The notes under the pieces were generated by a model, which was given only the letters and a program-made list of their open reading frames with translations, did no database searches and was not told where the DNA came from. 64,000 nt of DNA, from assembly GCA_913052475.1 (NCBI GenBank), contig CAJXEJ010000005.1, positions 1-64,000 of the forward strand. The letters run 5' to 3'. This document shows, piece after piece, positions 18,552 through 27,630 of this stretch (position 1 is its first letter; every line of letters begins with the position of its first letter). The position numbers were made by a program, and so were the translations under genes. Origin of the DNA: an uncultured Dehalococcoidia bacterium (GTDB lineage: Bacteria; Chloroflexota; Dehalococcoidia; Lucifugimonadales; Lucifugimonadaceae).

Positions 18552-20156
18552 TTGGAACCGGACGGGGCGAATTCTCAAAACCTGCGGGGCATGCTTGAAG
18601 ATAGCGATCGATTTCTAACTGCGGTCGAGATTGAAACTTCGCGTGGACTGCTAATGGCAGAGGCTTCAAGGAAGACTGCTGAATTGGCAAAAACCCTTTC
18701 CGAGTTCGATCGGGTTGATTTCGTATCGTTGACCGACAATCCCGGTGGCAATCCGCACATTCGGCCCGAAGTGTTGGGACAGGACCTGCTTTTCCGTGGT
18801 CGAGATGTTGTGATAAACATGTCGTGCAAAGACTACAACCGGAACGGTGTAGAGAGTCGACTCTGGGCGCTCGGTAGCCAGGGATTTTCGAATGTTTTGG
18901 CACTTTCTGGTGACTATCCGATTGGCGGTTTTCAGGGACAGGCGCAGCCAGTGTTCGACATCGACTCTGTTGGCCTGCTCGAGCTGATGCGACAGATGAA
19001 CGAGGGACTTTCGAACCAGATGTGGGGCTCGGTTGATCGAGAAGACCGTTTGGAGAAAACCAACTTCTTTGCCGGTTGTGCGGTAAGTCCATTCAAAAAG
19101 CTTGAAGGTGAGTTGATGACTCAATACTTCAAGCTGGCACTCAAAGTGCGCACGGGCGCTAAGTTCGCTATCACGCAGATCGGCTACGACTCCCGCAAGG
19201 CATCCGAGCTATTTCAGTACGTTAAGACGAACAACATCGACGTTCCGCTTATCGGGTCGGTGTTTATTCTCACCGCACCTGCAGGTCGATTTTTCAACCG
19301 ATGGGGAGTCCCGGGAGTTTGGGTTTCCGACGCTCTTCGTGACGAAGGAAATAGGCAGGCCAAATCGAAAGATCGAGGACGAGCCTTCTTCTCAGAACTG
19401 GCAGCAAAACAGATAGCAATCCTCAAAGGCATTGGCTATCGAGGTGCATATATCTCGGGTAGACCGCAACTTAAGCGAATCCAGAGCATCTTGTGCATGG
19501 CGGAATCGTTTGGAGAGAACGACTGGAAAGATTTCGCCAAAGAGATCAATTTCGCGCAACCAGGCGAGTTCTATCACTACGGGCAGGGCGACAACGCCGG
19601 TTTAAGTTCGAACGAAGTCAGCAAATCGTATCTGGTTTCGAAATCTAAACCTAAAAGAGCAAAATCGCGCTTTACGGTTCCACTTCAGTACCGAATAGGT
19701 AAGGTCGCTCACGACCTCGTGCTGGCGGAAGGCGCACCGGGATTTAACCCTGCCAGAGCGATTTATGGTCAGCTTGAAAAGAGTAAGAAGCTTTCGGGCT
19801 TTGCCCACATGCTCGAACAGGCATCGAAGGTTCCGGTGTACCACTGCCGAGACTGTGGCGATTGTTCGCTTCCCGACATTGCGTATCTGTGTCCCGAGTC
19901 CCAGTGCGTAAAAAGCCAACGGAACGGTCCGTGTGGCGGAACCAAGGCTGGCAAGTGCGAGATTCTGGACCAGGAGTGTATTTGGATACGTGCTTACGAT
20001 CGACTGAAGCCGTTTGGCGATGAGACGAAAATGCTCCAGCGTCCTGTCGTATTTCGTGATGCGTCGCTGCGACATACGTCTGCATGGGCGAACACTTTTC
20101 TAGCACGGGATCATCACGCAAGGCAGAAGGCGGTTGATACCGACGGTGGGGCATAA
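18552..20156 (+). CDS. Methylenetetrahydrofolate reductase with cysteine-rich MetV-like C-terminal domain
   Basis: The first 300 residues form a methylenetetrahydrofolate reductase (MetF) barrel, with FLTAVEIETSRG, the SLTDNPGGNPHIRPE segment, ALSGDYPIGGFQGQ and KFAITQIGYDS. The C-terminal 120 residues carry a cysteine cluster (YHCRDCGDC, YLCPESQC, NGPCGG, KCEILDQEC). This pattern is known from MetV/MTHFR_C proteins, which pair with MetF in acetogens and bind metal. Here both are one 534-residue chain. The TTG start is preceded by AAGGA. The next gene is a corrinoid methyltransferase, so the product probably interconverts methylene- and methyl-tetrahydrofolate. Confidence 0.88.
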   Translation: MEPDGANSQNLRGMLEDSDRFLTAVEIETSRGLLMAEASRKTAELAKTLSEFDRVDFVSLTDNPGGNPHIRPEVLGQDLLFRGRDVVINMSCKDYNRNGVESRLWALGSQGFSNVLALSGDYPIGGFQGQAQPVFDIDSVGLLELMRQMNEGLSNQMWGSVDREDRLEKTNFFAGCAVSPFKKLEGELMTQYFKLALKVRTGAKFAITQIGYDSRKASELFQYVKTNNIDVPLIGSVFILTAPAGRFFNRWGVPGVWVSDALRDEGNRQAKSKDRGRAFFSELAAKQIAILKGIGYRGAYISGRPQLKRIQSILCMAESFGENDWKDFAKEINFAQPGEFYHYGQGDNAGLSSNEVSKSYLVSKSKPKRAKSRFTVPLQYRIGKVAHDLVLAEGAPGFNPARAIYGQLEKSKKLSGFAHMLEQASKVPVYHCRDCGDCSLPDIAYLCPESQCVKSQRNGPCGGTKAGKCEILDQECIWIRAYDRLKPFGDETKMLQRPVVFRDASLRHTSAWANTFLARDHHARQKAVDTDGGA

Positions 20157-20237
20157 TCAGTACCCGCTAAATCGACTTTCTACGTTCGAAAAACCGGCAT
20201 GACAGTTCAGTTGTGACCACATCAGTAAGTGAGAGAA

Positions 20238-21275
20238 ATGTCAACAGTAATCGATAGTCCCGAACAGTTCACCATAATCGGTGAGAATATCCACGCAACC
20301 CGTATTGTGAAACGTGGTGGAATTCGCGGTCATGTTTTTGAAGCCGGTACCGAAGCCGTTAAATACAAAGTTGACGGTGTACAGCGTTACGTTCATGTTC
20401 CCGCCCATTTCACCACTACTCAGCCGTACGAGCAGGGCAACCTCAAGCACTTCCAGATAGCTATCTGGATGGGTGCGAACGGTGATGCCGACGAAGCGTC
20501 AGAGGGTCGGGCGTATATTCAGTACGAGGTGAATCGGCAGATCAAAGCCGGGGCGACATATCTCGACCTGAACGTCGACGAATCTTCGTACCTACTCGAC
20601 GAGCAGAAGGCGTCGATGGAGTGGCTGGTGAAGTTTATCGAGTCAGTCTCGTCCGTACCACCGAGCATCGATTCATCCAATCTAGAGATCATCGAAGTTG
20701 GGTTGAGCACGTACAGTGGCACTCAGGGACGCCCGATGCTCAATTCGATCGCACTCGAACGACCTGAGGCAATTGAACTGGCGATGAAGTACGACGCTCG
20801 AGCCGTTGTTATGGCGTCGAACGAAACCGGCATGCCCGCCGATGCCGACGAGCGAATCGAGAACATCGGCCGCATAGTCGAAATGGCGCTCAGTAAGGGT
20901 ATGGCGAAGGTTGATCTGTTCGTTGATCCACTGGTGTTCCCGATTTCGGTCGATTCGAACTACGGAAACCACGTGTTCGACGCTATGAAGAGCACGCGGG
21001 CAGAGTTCGGTGACGAAATTCACATCGCAGGTGGCATGAGCAACGTGTCGTTTGGCATTCCGAAGCGTCGACTTGTTAACGACGTGTTCCTGTACCTCGC
21101 TATACAGGCGGGTGCGGATGCTGGAATTGTTGACCCGATGACGACATCTGCCGAACGCTCGCTGAACATCGATCTTGAATCCGGACCGGTGAAACTGGCA
21201 CTGGATCTGCTTCAAGGTAACGATGATTTTGCGATGAACTACCTCACAGCCTTCCGAGCTGGCGAACTGGGTTAG
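20238..21275 (+). CDS. Methyltetrahydrofolate:corrinoid methyltransferase (pterin-binding)
   Basis: This 345-residue pterin-binding TIM barrel is related to AcsE/MtgA-type methyltransferases and the folate domain of MetH. Visible motifs are TIIGENIHAT, ATYLDLNVDE, PSIDSSNLEIIEVGL, PMLNSIALER and the late barrel segment GGMSNVSFGIPKRR. It moves a methyl group between methyl-tetrahydrofolate and a corrinoid protein. No corrinoid protein is adjacent. The ATG at 20238 follows GAGAG; a GTG at 20229 is possible. It lies 81 bases after the MTHFR gene, and the two should work in one C1 pathway. Confidence 0.9.
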   Translation: MSTVIDSPEQFTIIGENIHATRIVKRGGIRGHVFEAGTEAVKYKVDGVQRYVHVPAHFTTTQPYEQGNLKHFQIAIWMGANGDADEASEGRAYIQYEVNRQIKAGATYLDLNVDESSYLLDEQKASMEWLVKFIESVSSVPPSIDSSNLEIIEVGLSTYSGTQGRPMLNSIALERPEAIELAMKYDARAVVMASNETGMPADADERIENIGRIVEMALSKGMAKVDLFVDPLVFPISVDSNYGNHVFDAMKSTRAEFGDEIHIAGGMSNVSFGIPKRRLVNDVFLYLAIQAGADAGIVDPMTTSAERSLNIDLESGPVKLALDLLQGNDDFAMNYLTAFRAGELG

Positions 21276-21471
21276 CGTTCCAACGAGTTCCGACCGCTGG
21301 GGAGGAACCCGGTGCGGTGGAAGCTTGCTTGGTTGGTGAATTCGTTCCTGTATTTGAACGAACGTGCCATGCAGAGCCACCCCTCCCCAAAATCCCGTTT
21401 GCCACTCAGGATATGAGAACGGGTGCCTGTTTAGGTGGAATTCCGTTTGATGCACTGATTGCGTCGATGGT
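21276..21471. other. Structured non-coding spacer before the YihY gene
   Basis: TGGGGAGG near 21299 pairs with CCTCCCCA near 21382-21389. Nested inside is the stem TTCGTTC (21341-21347) with GAACGAA (21356-21362). A further CCCGTT/AACGGG pair lies at about 21394-21423. The layout could be a folded RNA or a decayed mobile repeat. A loosely similar stretch lies after the YihY gene. Confidence 0.35.
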
Positions 21472-22539
21472 GTGGGTGTAGGCACAATAGTTGGCCTGAT
21501 GCTCAGCGCGTTCGTATTCATAATCAGATTTATTGCCAGTAATTTCAACGAGTTTCTAGCCAAGAACGGGCCGTACATGTCTGCGGCCATTGCGTACTAC
21601 GCCTTCTTTTCGCTGTTTCCGCTATCCCTTGCCCTGATCGCAGTGTTCTCGTTTGTCCTTGGCATCGAGGGATTCGAAGAGCAATTGATCACTGGTCTAC
21701 GTGAACAGATTCCTGTTCTGGCCGAAGCCGACGACGCATTTCTCAGTAACTTCTTCGAGAGTATTTCGGCAGGTCGAACCGCTGGTGGTGTAGTCGCCAT
21801 AATCGGTTTGTTCTGGGTATCGCAGCAGGTGTTCAGCGCGATTCGCAAGAGCATCAACGTTATCTGGGGCATCAACAAACCCCGACCGTTCCTCACCGAA
21901 CGACTTATGGACATCGCTCTGATGTTTGGCGCAACCACGTTGCTGTTCGGATCGTTCTTCATCACTGCTGTAATCACGTTTTTTCAGGATCTCTCGGCTA
22001 TCTGGTTGCCAGATGCTCCTATCAGCGATCCCGTCCTGTGGCAGCAACTCGCCCTCTTCGTTCCGTTGATCCTCACGTTCGCCGTGTTCCTCACGCTCTA
22101 CTGGTGGCTGCCAAACACGAAGTTGCGGTTCAACGAAGTTTGGCCAACAGCTCTAGCTGGTGCGGCCGCGTTCGAAATCTCAAAGGCGGTCTTCGTTTTC
22201 TACCTGCGAAACATGAGCGGTGTGGCGACTTCGATCTACGGTGGTGTTAGCGCCATCATCGTGCTGATGATTTTCGTCTACGTATCAGCGATCATTTTGC
22301 TTGTGGGTGCGATGCTTACTTCTCGATACGCCTTCTATTTGGCGGAAGCCGAGCAGAAGAAGCGAAATCGTTCGTTGTCACGCAGCCTCGAGCGAATACG
22401 AGGTACTTCGTCGTTACCTGGTATGCCTAATCCAGTTCCCGCAGGTGCGCAGGATCCTGAATTTTCCGAAGGACCAGGTGCAGTGAGGGGTTCTGGGTCA
22501 CCCCGAGATGACGAAATCGAACGTGACGAGCGGGTGTAG
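21472..22539 (+). CDS. YihY/BrkB family inner membrane protein
   Basis: This 355-residue protein has about six membrane segments and the YihY/BrkB family pattern. That pattern includes AAIAYYAFFSLFPLSLALIA early, FWVSQQVFSAIRKSINVIW, LYWWLPNTKLRFNEVWPTALAGA, and a late SIYGGVSAIIVLMIFVYVSAIILLVGA. The last 70 residues are hydrophilic and charged, beyond the usual family end. The family was once annotated as RNase BN; its real function is unknown, with transport or envelope roles suggested. The start is a GTG at 21472; a later ATG at 21499 is possible. Confidence 0.88.
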   Translation: MGVGTIVGLMLSAFVFIIRFIASNFNEFLAKNGPYMSAAIAYYAFFSLFPLSLALIAVFSFVLGIEGFEEQLITGLREQIPVLAEADDAFLSNFFESISAGRTAGGVVAIIGLFWVSQQVFSAIRKSINVIWGINKPRPFLTERLMDIALMFGATTLLFGSFFITAVITFFQDLSAIWLPDAPISDPVLWQQLALFVPLILTFAVFLTLYWWLPNTKLRFNEVWPTALAGAAAFEISKAVFVFYLRNMSGVATSIYGGVSAIIVLMIFVYVSAIILLVGAMLTSRYAFYLAEAEQKKRNRSLSRSLERIRGTSSLPGMPNPVPAGAQDPEFSEGPGAVRGSGSPRDDEIERDERV

Positions 22540-22783
22540 AGCGAACACCTAGCTTGGCGCAGATTCCCGTATTGCCTTGATCGACGTTGCTGCTGGGTGA
22601 TTTGCGGACGTTTTTTTCCGCGTTCTGACAGGAGTGGAGGAAGCGTGCGGGTAGGCGTGTGCGTTCGCAAGAGTGGCGTTTCGTTTGGGCGATCGTTCTT
22701 GCGATGAGAGAGCGTGCCAGAGTCGGAAACCACCCCACCCAAGGCCCCTAGGCTGCCGCTCGGGAAACGTTGCTGGCAGCGGG
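22540..22783. other. Non-coding spacer between YihY and the oxidoreductase gene
   Basis: This stretch separates two convergent genes. CGCAAGA (22666-22672) and TCTTGCG (22697-22703) form an inverted repeat, and GCGGA with a T-run then TCCGC occurs near 22600. Part of it resembles the spacer upstream of YihY (GGAGGAA, a GTGCCA-containing stretch, then a C-rich run). No gene is seen. Confidence 0.35.
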
Positions 22784-23761
22784 TTAGGCGATCTCGACCA
22801 CGATCTTGCCTTTTACGTGGCGGGTTTGTAGCAGAGTAAGTCCTTTTGAGATTTGATCGAGAGTGATTGTTTGCTCGATCATGGGATCGATCTTCTTTGC
22901 GGCGACGAGAGCGATCATTTCTTCTGCCATTCGCGCAAGATCCATTTGCGCAACCCGATTAGTCGATGTGTGAGCGCCACCGTAGGCGATGTTGTGGATC
23001 GACTTTGCACCTGAGAACGTCGTGTCGGTAGTGGTTGGCATCCCGGCAACACATGCGATTCCGCCCCGGAATTTCAGAACCTCAATGCCCTCGTTAGCAG
23101 TGTTCACATCGACAGCACCTAAAACGCGATCGACGCCGCAGCCATTCGTGATTTCCATGATCTGTTCAACGACATTTTCGGTGTTGTAGTCGATTGCGTG
23201 GTCAGCACCGAGCGACTTCACGAACTCGTGATTCTGCGCAGAGGCGGTCGTGATAACTGTCGCACCGATATTAGTGCATATTTGCACGCCAAAGCCGCCT
23301 ACACCGCCAGCACCGCCCTGCATCCATACGGTGTGCTCGGGTTGGACATCGAGTCGGCGAACAACCGCTTCGTATGCCGTTAGACCGGCACACGGTATTG
23401 CCGCTGCTTCTGCATACGAAACGTTATTGGGAATTCTGGCGGTGGTGTGGGCAGTTGTGATTGCGTACTCGGCGAACCCGCCTGCTTTTGTGAGATCGCC
23501 GTGGTAGAAGACACGGTCGCCGGTTTGCCATTGAGCCACACCGGCTCCAACGGCATCCACGACGCCAGCCACATCGAGTCCAAGCACGTGCGGCCATGCC
23601 CAGTTGTTGTTACCTCGACCGGCGAGCTTGTAATCGACCGGATTGAGGCTGACCGCGTGGACTTTCACACGGATTTCGTCGGGACCGGGTTCGGGCAACG
23701 GAAGTTCACCAACGCGTAAATCACTAACAGGTCCAGGCTTGTCGAGGAGGAGTGCTTTCAT
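22784..23761 (-). CDS. NADPH:quinone reductase-like zinc-independent alcohol dehydrogenase
   Basis: This 325-residue MDR-superfamily protein is of the quinone-oxidoreductase type. It has the catalytic-domain GroES fold (VKVHAVSLNPVDYKL, HVLGLDVAGVVDAVG, GDRVFYHG) and a Rossmann domain with GGAGGVGGFGVQ near residue 148. The C-terminus HVKGKIVVEI is typical of the family. The zinc-binding cysteines of true alcohol dehydrogenases are absent. I chose the ATG at 23761, because the 22 residues before it are unconserved. It probably reduces quinones or enones; the substrate is unknown. Confidence 0.88.
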   Translation of the reverse strand: MKALLLDKPGPVSDLRVGELPLPEPGPDEIRVKVHAVSLNPVDYKLAGRGNNNWAWPHVLGLDVAGVVDAVGAGVAQWQTGDRVFYHGDLTKAGGFAEYAITTAHTTARIPNNVSYAEAAAIPCAGLTAYEAVVRRLDVQPEHTVWMQGGAGGVGGFGVQICTNIGATVITTASAQNHEFVKSLGADHAIDYNTENVVEQIMEITNGCGVDRVLGAVDVNTANEGIEVLKFRGGIACVAGMPTTTDTTFSGAKSIHNIAYGGAHTSTNRVAQMDLARMAEEMIALVAAKKIDPMIEQTITLDQISKGLTLLQTRHVKGKIVVEIA

Positions 23762-23852
23762 GGGTGGGCTTTCTTGAAGTTGCTTTTTCTGGGCGGATGG
23801 GCGATTGAACCCAGCCCTTGGCTCCATCCCTTGAAAAGAGGGAGGACATATT

Positions 23853-26800
23853 TTATGCCTTCTCCAACGCCACGGTCACTTTGGTGTCGTCGTCTAATGT
23901 GAGCGTTTCCGTTGCGGTTACTGCTAGTGCGTCGTCGCTGAGCACGGCTCCGAGATCGACGTTTTCGGCAAGGGTTTCCTCGGCGATGTAGTCGGCGTGG
24001 GTCATGAGTGCGCCGGTTACGTTTTCGGAACACGAGATCCAGAGATTGATGCGATCTGAGATTTCGAGTCCCGACGATTTCCGCAGGCTCTGAATCACTC
24101 GTACCACTTCTCGCGCTGTGCCTTCAGCTTTGAGCTCTTCCGAAACCTCAGTCAGCACCGCTCCGGCGTATCCGGCGTCGGTAGCGACTGCGTAGTTATC
24201 GTGCGCTACTCGTTCGACTAGAACTTCATCGGGTTCGAGCTCGAATCCACCGACAGAAATCGTTTCACCGGCTTCAGAAGCACGAGCGATTTCGTTGGCG
24301 TCAGCGTCTTGCAGAACGTTTCTGATGTCGTCCATTTGCTTTCCGTATTTCGGTCCGAGCAACCTGAGGTTGGGTTTGATTTCGAATCCGAGCAAGCCAC
24401 CGATTTCTGAGGCGTCACGAACCGTCTTTACGTTTAGTTCTTCCATGAGGATCGGCTCGATCTTGGCGAGAGCGGAGTGCTCCCAGTCGTGTCGTACTTC
24501 CGCAACGAACTCTCCGAGAGGTTGGCGTACTTTCAGGCGAGATTGCGCACGGGCAGAACGACCGAGAGAAGCAAGTCGAATAGCGAGTCGAGTCTGGTTC
24601 ATCACATCTTCGTCGATGAGCGATGTGTTCGCTTTCGGCCATGATGTGAGATGAACCGAGTCGGGGGCGTCATCAACTCGATCAGCAACAAGGTTGCGAT
24701 AGATGATGTCGGCAACAAAGGGAGTGAACGGTGCCAGCAGTCGAGACAGCGTCGTGAGGCACGTGTACAGCGTCGAATAGGCTGCGTTCTTATCCTTGTC
24801 GCCCTCCGTCTTCCAGAAGCGTCGACGTGATCGCCTGACGTACCAGTTCGAGAGGTCTTCAACGAACTGTTCGACTCCTCCGGCGGCGTACGGAAGATGC
24901 CAGTTTTCGAGGTTGTCGGTCATCTTGGCCGTGAGCTGGTTTAGCTCGGAGAGAATCCAGCGGTCGAGTTCAGAAAAACCCTCATCGGCGGGGAATTCCC
25001 ACAATTCGAGGGCGTTTTGCTCGCCATCTTCCGTGAACCCAAACGATGAAGGAACCGAGCAATTTTCGGGAGTCCATCCATCCAGATTGGCATATGTCGT
25101 GAAGAACGAGTAAATGTTCCAGAGCGGGATCACGAACTGACGACGAACCTCATCACCGGATTTGAACCCGAAGTTGATGTTTGATGCCGGGTTGTGACGG
25201 CTGAATGTCCAACGCATCACATCGACGCCCATCTTGTCGGCAGCGTCTTCGAACCAGATAGCATTGCCTTTAGACTTATGCATCTCCTCGCCGTTTTCGT
25301 CACGCATGAGCGCATACGAAAAAACCTGCTTTGCAGGCATCGAATCTTCAAGCACAGCTGCCATGACGATCATCGAGTAGAACCAGTTGCGGAACTGACC
25401 CGGGAAGCTTTCGGACATCCAGTCGGCAGGGAACCACTCTTTCCAATATTCGCGATCGGTGTTGTATTTGAGAGTCGAAAAACTGACGATTCCGGCATCG
25501 AGCCATGCGTTGCCGACGTCCTGAATTCGATCGACTGTTTCTCCGCACTCTGAGCAGGCGATTTTGACGCCATCAACCCATGGTCGGTGCGGTGAGGCTC
25601 CGCTGGTTTCGAACTCTTCCCATCCTTCGACTGCCCGTTCTTGCAATTCTTCCTTGGATCCGATCACATCAAAATGCCCGCAGTCGCAGGCGTAGATCGG
25701 TAAAGCGAGACCATAGTAGCGCTTCTTCGAGATCATCCAGTCGTGCATGTTTTTGAGCCAGTCGAGTTCACGTGCCTTTCCGAATTCCGGATACCAGCTC
25801 ATTTCATTCGTGGCTTTCACCATTTTCGGGCGAATTTCGTCCATGCCGATGAACCATTCGTCGACCAACCGGAATACGAGTTCGGTGCTGCAACGCCAAC
25901 AGACGGGGTACCGGTGGGTGTACTTGTTCACCCGAACCAGCAGACCTTTTTCTTGGAGTGAAGCGAAGACCATGTCTTTTACATCGGCTGCAGCCTTGCC
26001 GGTCAGTTCACCAAACCCTTCTTTATAGACACCGTTTTGGTCGAGGGGTGCGATCGGCGTGAGGCCGTTTTCGTTCCCGAGTTGGAAGTCTTCGGCACCT
26101 GCTCCGGGAGCTGTGTGGACGATTCCGGTTCCCTCGTCTTCGCCGACTTCACCCCACGAAAGTACGCGGTGCTGGTCTTTGGTTGCCGCCTGAGCGGGGA
26201 GTTCGTCGAACGGTCCTTGGTATTTGAGTCCGACCAGTTCTGAACCCTTCACTTCGCCAAGTACTTTCGCATCGTCGGTTAGGACGTGATCGCGCTTCAG
26301 TGTTTCGACAAGTGATTTGCTGAAGTAGAAGATCGAGCCGCGGTCTTCTACTTTTGCGTAGGTGTATTCGGAATTCACGGCCGCAGCCACGTTTGCGGCG
26401 AGGGTCCACGGCGTCGTGGTCCAGACAAGAAGGTTTTCGCCTTCGTGCCCTTCATCGATCAAAGGGAATTTTAAATACGGGCTTTCGTGGGTGATTTCCT
26501 GGTAGCCCTCGGTGACGATTTCGTGTTGCGAAAGCCCGGTTCCGCAGCGAGGACACCACGGCATGACGTCTCGACCTTTGTAAATCCAGCCTTTGTCGGC
26601 GCAGGTCTTGAGGAAGTGCCAGATGGTGTAGTTATTTTCGTCGGACTTGGTGTGGTACGAGTTCTCCCAGTCCATGAAGTAGCCGAGGCGCTTGGACTGT
26701 TCCGAGATTCGATCTGCGAAACGATCTACACGTTTACGGCATTCTTCGACGAACTTGCCGACACCGAACGCTTCGATGTCGCGTTTCGACTTGAAGCCCA

Positions 26801-27134
26801 TCTCCTTCTCGACTTCGACTTCGATCCAGAGTCCCTGCCCGTCAAATCCGTTCTGGAAACGCTGGCGGTAGCCCTGCATGTTGCGGAATCGGAGGAATAG
26901 ATCCTTGTACGTGCGGCCCCATGCATGGTGCACGCCCATGGCGTTGTTCGCGGTGATAGGCCCGTCGATGAATGAGAATTTCTTCTCTTTGTCATCATTC
27001 AATTTCCGGTAGCGGGCGGGAATATCGTTGTCTTCCCACCACTTGAGGATTGCTTCCTCGTTGGCTACGAAATCGACTTTAGGATTTACCGAATCAAAGT
27101 GGCTCGCCACGTTTCTGTCGTCCTTTTCGCGCAT
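23853..27134 (-). CDS. ileS: Isoleucyl-tRNA synthetase
   Basis: IleS charges tRNA-Ile. The protein has about 1093 residues. The class I HIGH motif appears as GVHHAWGR and the KMSKS motif as MHKSKGN. The editing domain has LLVWTTTPWTLAANVA. The anticodon-binding domain and a C-terminal part with KVRQPLGE follow. Zinc cysteines appear as CPRCG and CWRC. Length and motifs fit the eukaryote-like type 2 (mupirocin-resistant) IleS class more than the 930-residue E. coli type. A GTG at 27149 could add five residues. Expression is controlled by the T-box leader upstream. Confidence 0.95.
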   Translation of the reverse strand: MREKDDRNVASHFDSVNPKVDFVANEEAILKWWEDNDIPARYRKLNDDKEKKFSFIDGPITANNAMGVHHAWGRTYKDLFLRFRNMQGYRQRFQNGFDGQGLWIEVEVEKEMGFKSKRDIEAFGVGKFVEECRKRVDRFADRISEQSKRLGYFMDWENSYHTKSDENNYTIWHFLKTCADKGWIYKGRDVMPWCPRCGTGLSQHEIVTEGYQEITHESPYLKFPLIDEGHEGENLLVWTTTPWTLAANVAAAVNSEYTYAKVEDRGSIFYFSKSLVETLKRDHVLTDDAKVLGEVKGSELVGLKYQGPFDELPAQAATKDQHRVLSWGEVGEDEGTGIVHTAPGAGAEDFQLGNENGLTPIAPLDQNGVYKEGFGELTGKAAADVKDMVFASLQEKGLLVRVNKYTHRYPVCWRCSTELVFRLVDEWFIGMDEIRPKMVKATNEMSWYPEFGKARELDWLKNMHDWMISKKRYYGLALPIYACDCGHFDVIGSKEELQERAVEGWEEFETSGASPHRPWVDGVKIACSECGETVDRIQDVGNAWLDAGIVSFSTLKYNTDREYWKEWFPADWMSESFPGQFRNWFYSMIVMAAVLEDSMPAKQVFSYALMRDENGEEMHKSKGNAIWFEDAADKMGVDVMRWTFSRHNPASNINFGFKSGDEVRRQFVIPLWNIYSFFTTYANLDGWTPENCSVPSSFGFTEDGEQNALELWEFPADEGFSELDRWILSELNQLTAKMTDNLENWHLPYAAGGVEQFVEDLSNWYVRRSRRRFWKTEGDKDKNAAYSTLYTCLTTLSRLLAPFTPFVADIIYRNLVADRVDDAPDSVHLTSWPKANTSLIDEDVMNQTRLAIRLASLGRSARAQSRLKVRQPLGEFVAEVRHDWEHSALAKIEPILMEELNVKTVRDASEIGGLLGFEIKPNLRLLGPKYGKQMDDIRNVLQDADANEIARASEAGETISVGGFELEPDEVLVERVAHDNYAVATDAGYAGAVLTEVSEELKAEGTAREVVRVIQSLRKSSGLEISDRINLWISCSENVTGALMTHADYIAEETLAENVDLGAVLSDDALAVTATETLTLDDDTKVTVALEKA

Positions 27135-27174
27135 CCGGATTTGATGCACTTTTGAGATAAAATTCTCGTTGGCG

Positions 27175-27472
27175 AGTTAAAAAAACAAAACCCACCCCTC
27201 ATGGATCAGGGACGGGCGTTTTGAGACAAAACGGTACCGCGGTACCACCCTAGTTTCCCGACTAGCTAGCTAGTTTTAAATATTTTGGGACACTCAGTTG
27301 AACCGGTGTAACGTCCGGTGGGACGGTTCAGCCTACTCGCCAGCTTCGCCCTGGTGTTCGATGAACAGTTCGGGAGTGATGATCGATTCCAGCCCCATGC
27401 CCGCTTTCACCGTACCGGGCTCGCTTGAAGGGGTTGACGGATTCGATCGTGTCTCCGTCGTTACCTGTAACG
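27175..27472 (-). ncRNA. T-box riboswitch leader of ileS
   Basis: On the minus strand the leader contains the T-box core AGGGTGGTACCGCG (27238-27251), which base-pairs with the free 3' end of uncharged tRNA. Upstream lies a stem I-like region with a distal arm CCCGGTACGGTGAAAGCGGGC, then GGAATCGATCATCACTCC. Two adjacent ATC triplets at 27378-27383 provide the isoleucine specifier. A terminator follows the core. When tRNA-Ile is uncharged the antiterminator should form and ileS be read through. The exact 5' end is estimated. Confidence 0.85.
27178..27223 (-). terminator. T-box-controlled intrinsic terminator
   Basis: On the minus strand a GC-rich imperfect stem (AAAACGCCCGTCCCT against AGGGGTGGGTTTT) is followed by a T-run, 40 bases before the ileS start. 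Its 5' arm directly follows the T-box core, as expected for a transcriptional class T-box. Confidence 0.7.
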
Positions 27473-27478
27473 AGGTTA

Positions 27479-27484
27479 AGTATA
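27479..27484 (-). promoter_or_regulatory. Possible -10 element of the ileS leader
   Basis: TATACT on the minus strand lies just upstream of the leader and would place the transcript start near 27472. No good -35 hexamer is seen 16-18 bases before it. Confidence 0.3.
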
Positions 27485-27544
27485 GGTGCTGAAGGATTTT
27501 GGCGCAGTAGTTGGTTTTGCGAGAGGGTTTTAGTGTGCGGACTC

Positions 27545-27600
27545 ACGCGTCCCTAGCGGAGTCATCGGAGTCAAGGGATCTGGGGAAGGGGGCGCGCTAG
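27545..27600 (+). repeat. Dispersed repeat family A, copy 1
   Basis: The copy begins ACGCGTCCC, has GCGGAGTCATCGGA and AGGGATCTGG, and ends GGGGGCGCGCTA. Related copies lie at 27945-27993 (inverted), 32519-32575 and 46071-46103 (inverted). It forms the left border of the GIY-YIG remnant. Confidence 0.7.
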
Positions 27601-27630
27601 TTTGGACTTTAGCTCCTAGTTATCTATCTT

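Noticed and set aside
20682-21590. A 302-codon open frame antisense to the corrinoid methyltransferase.
   Set aside because: The sense strand carries clear pterin-binding motifs throughout, and the antisense composition is shadow-like.
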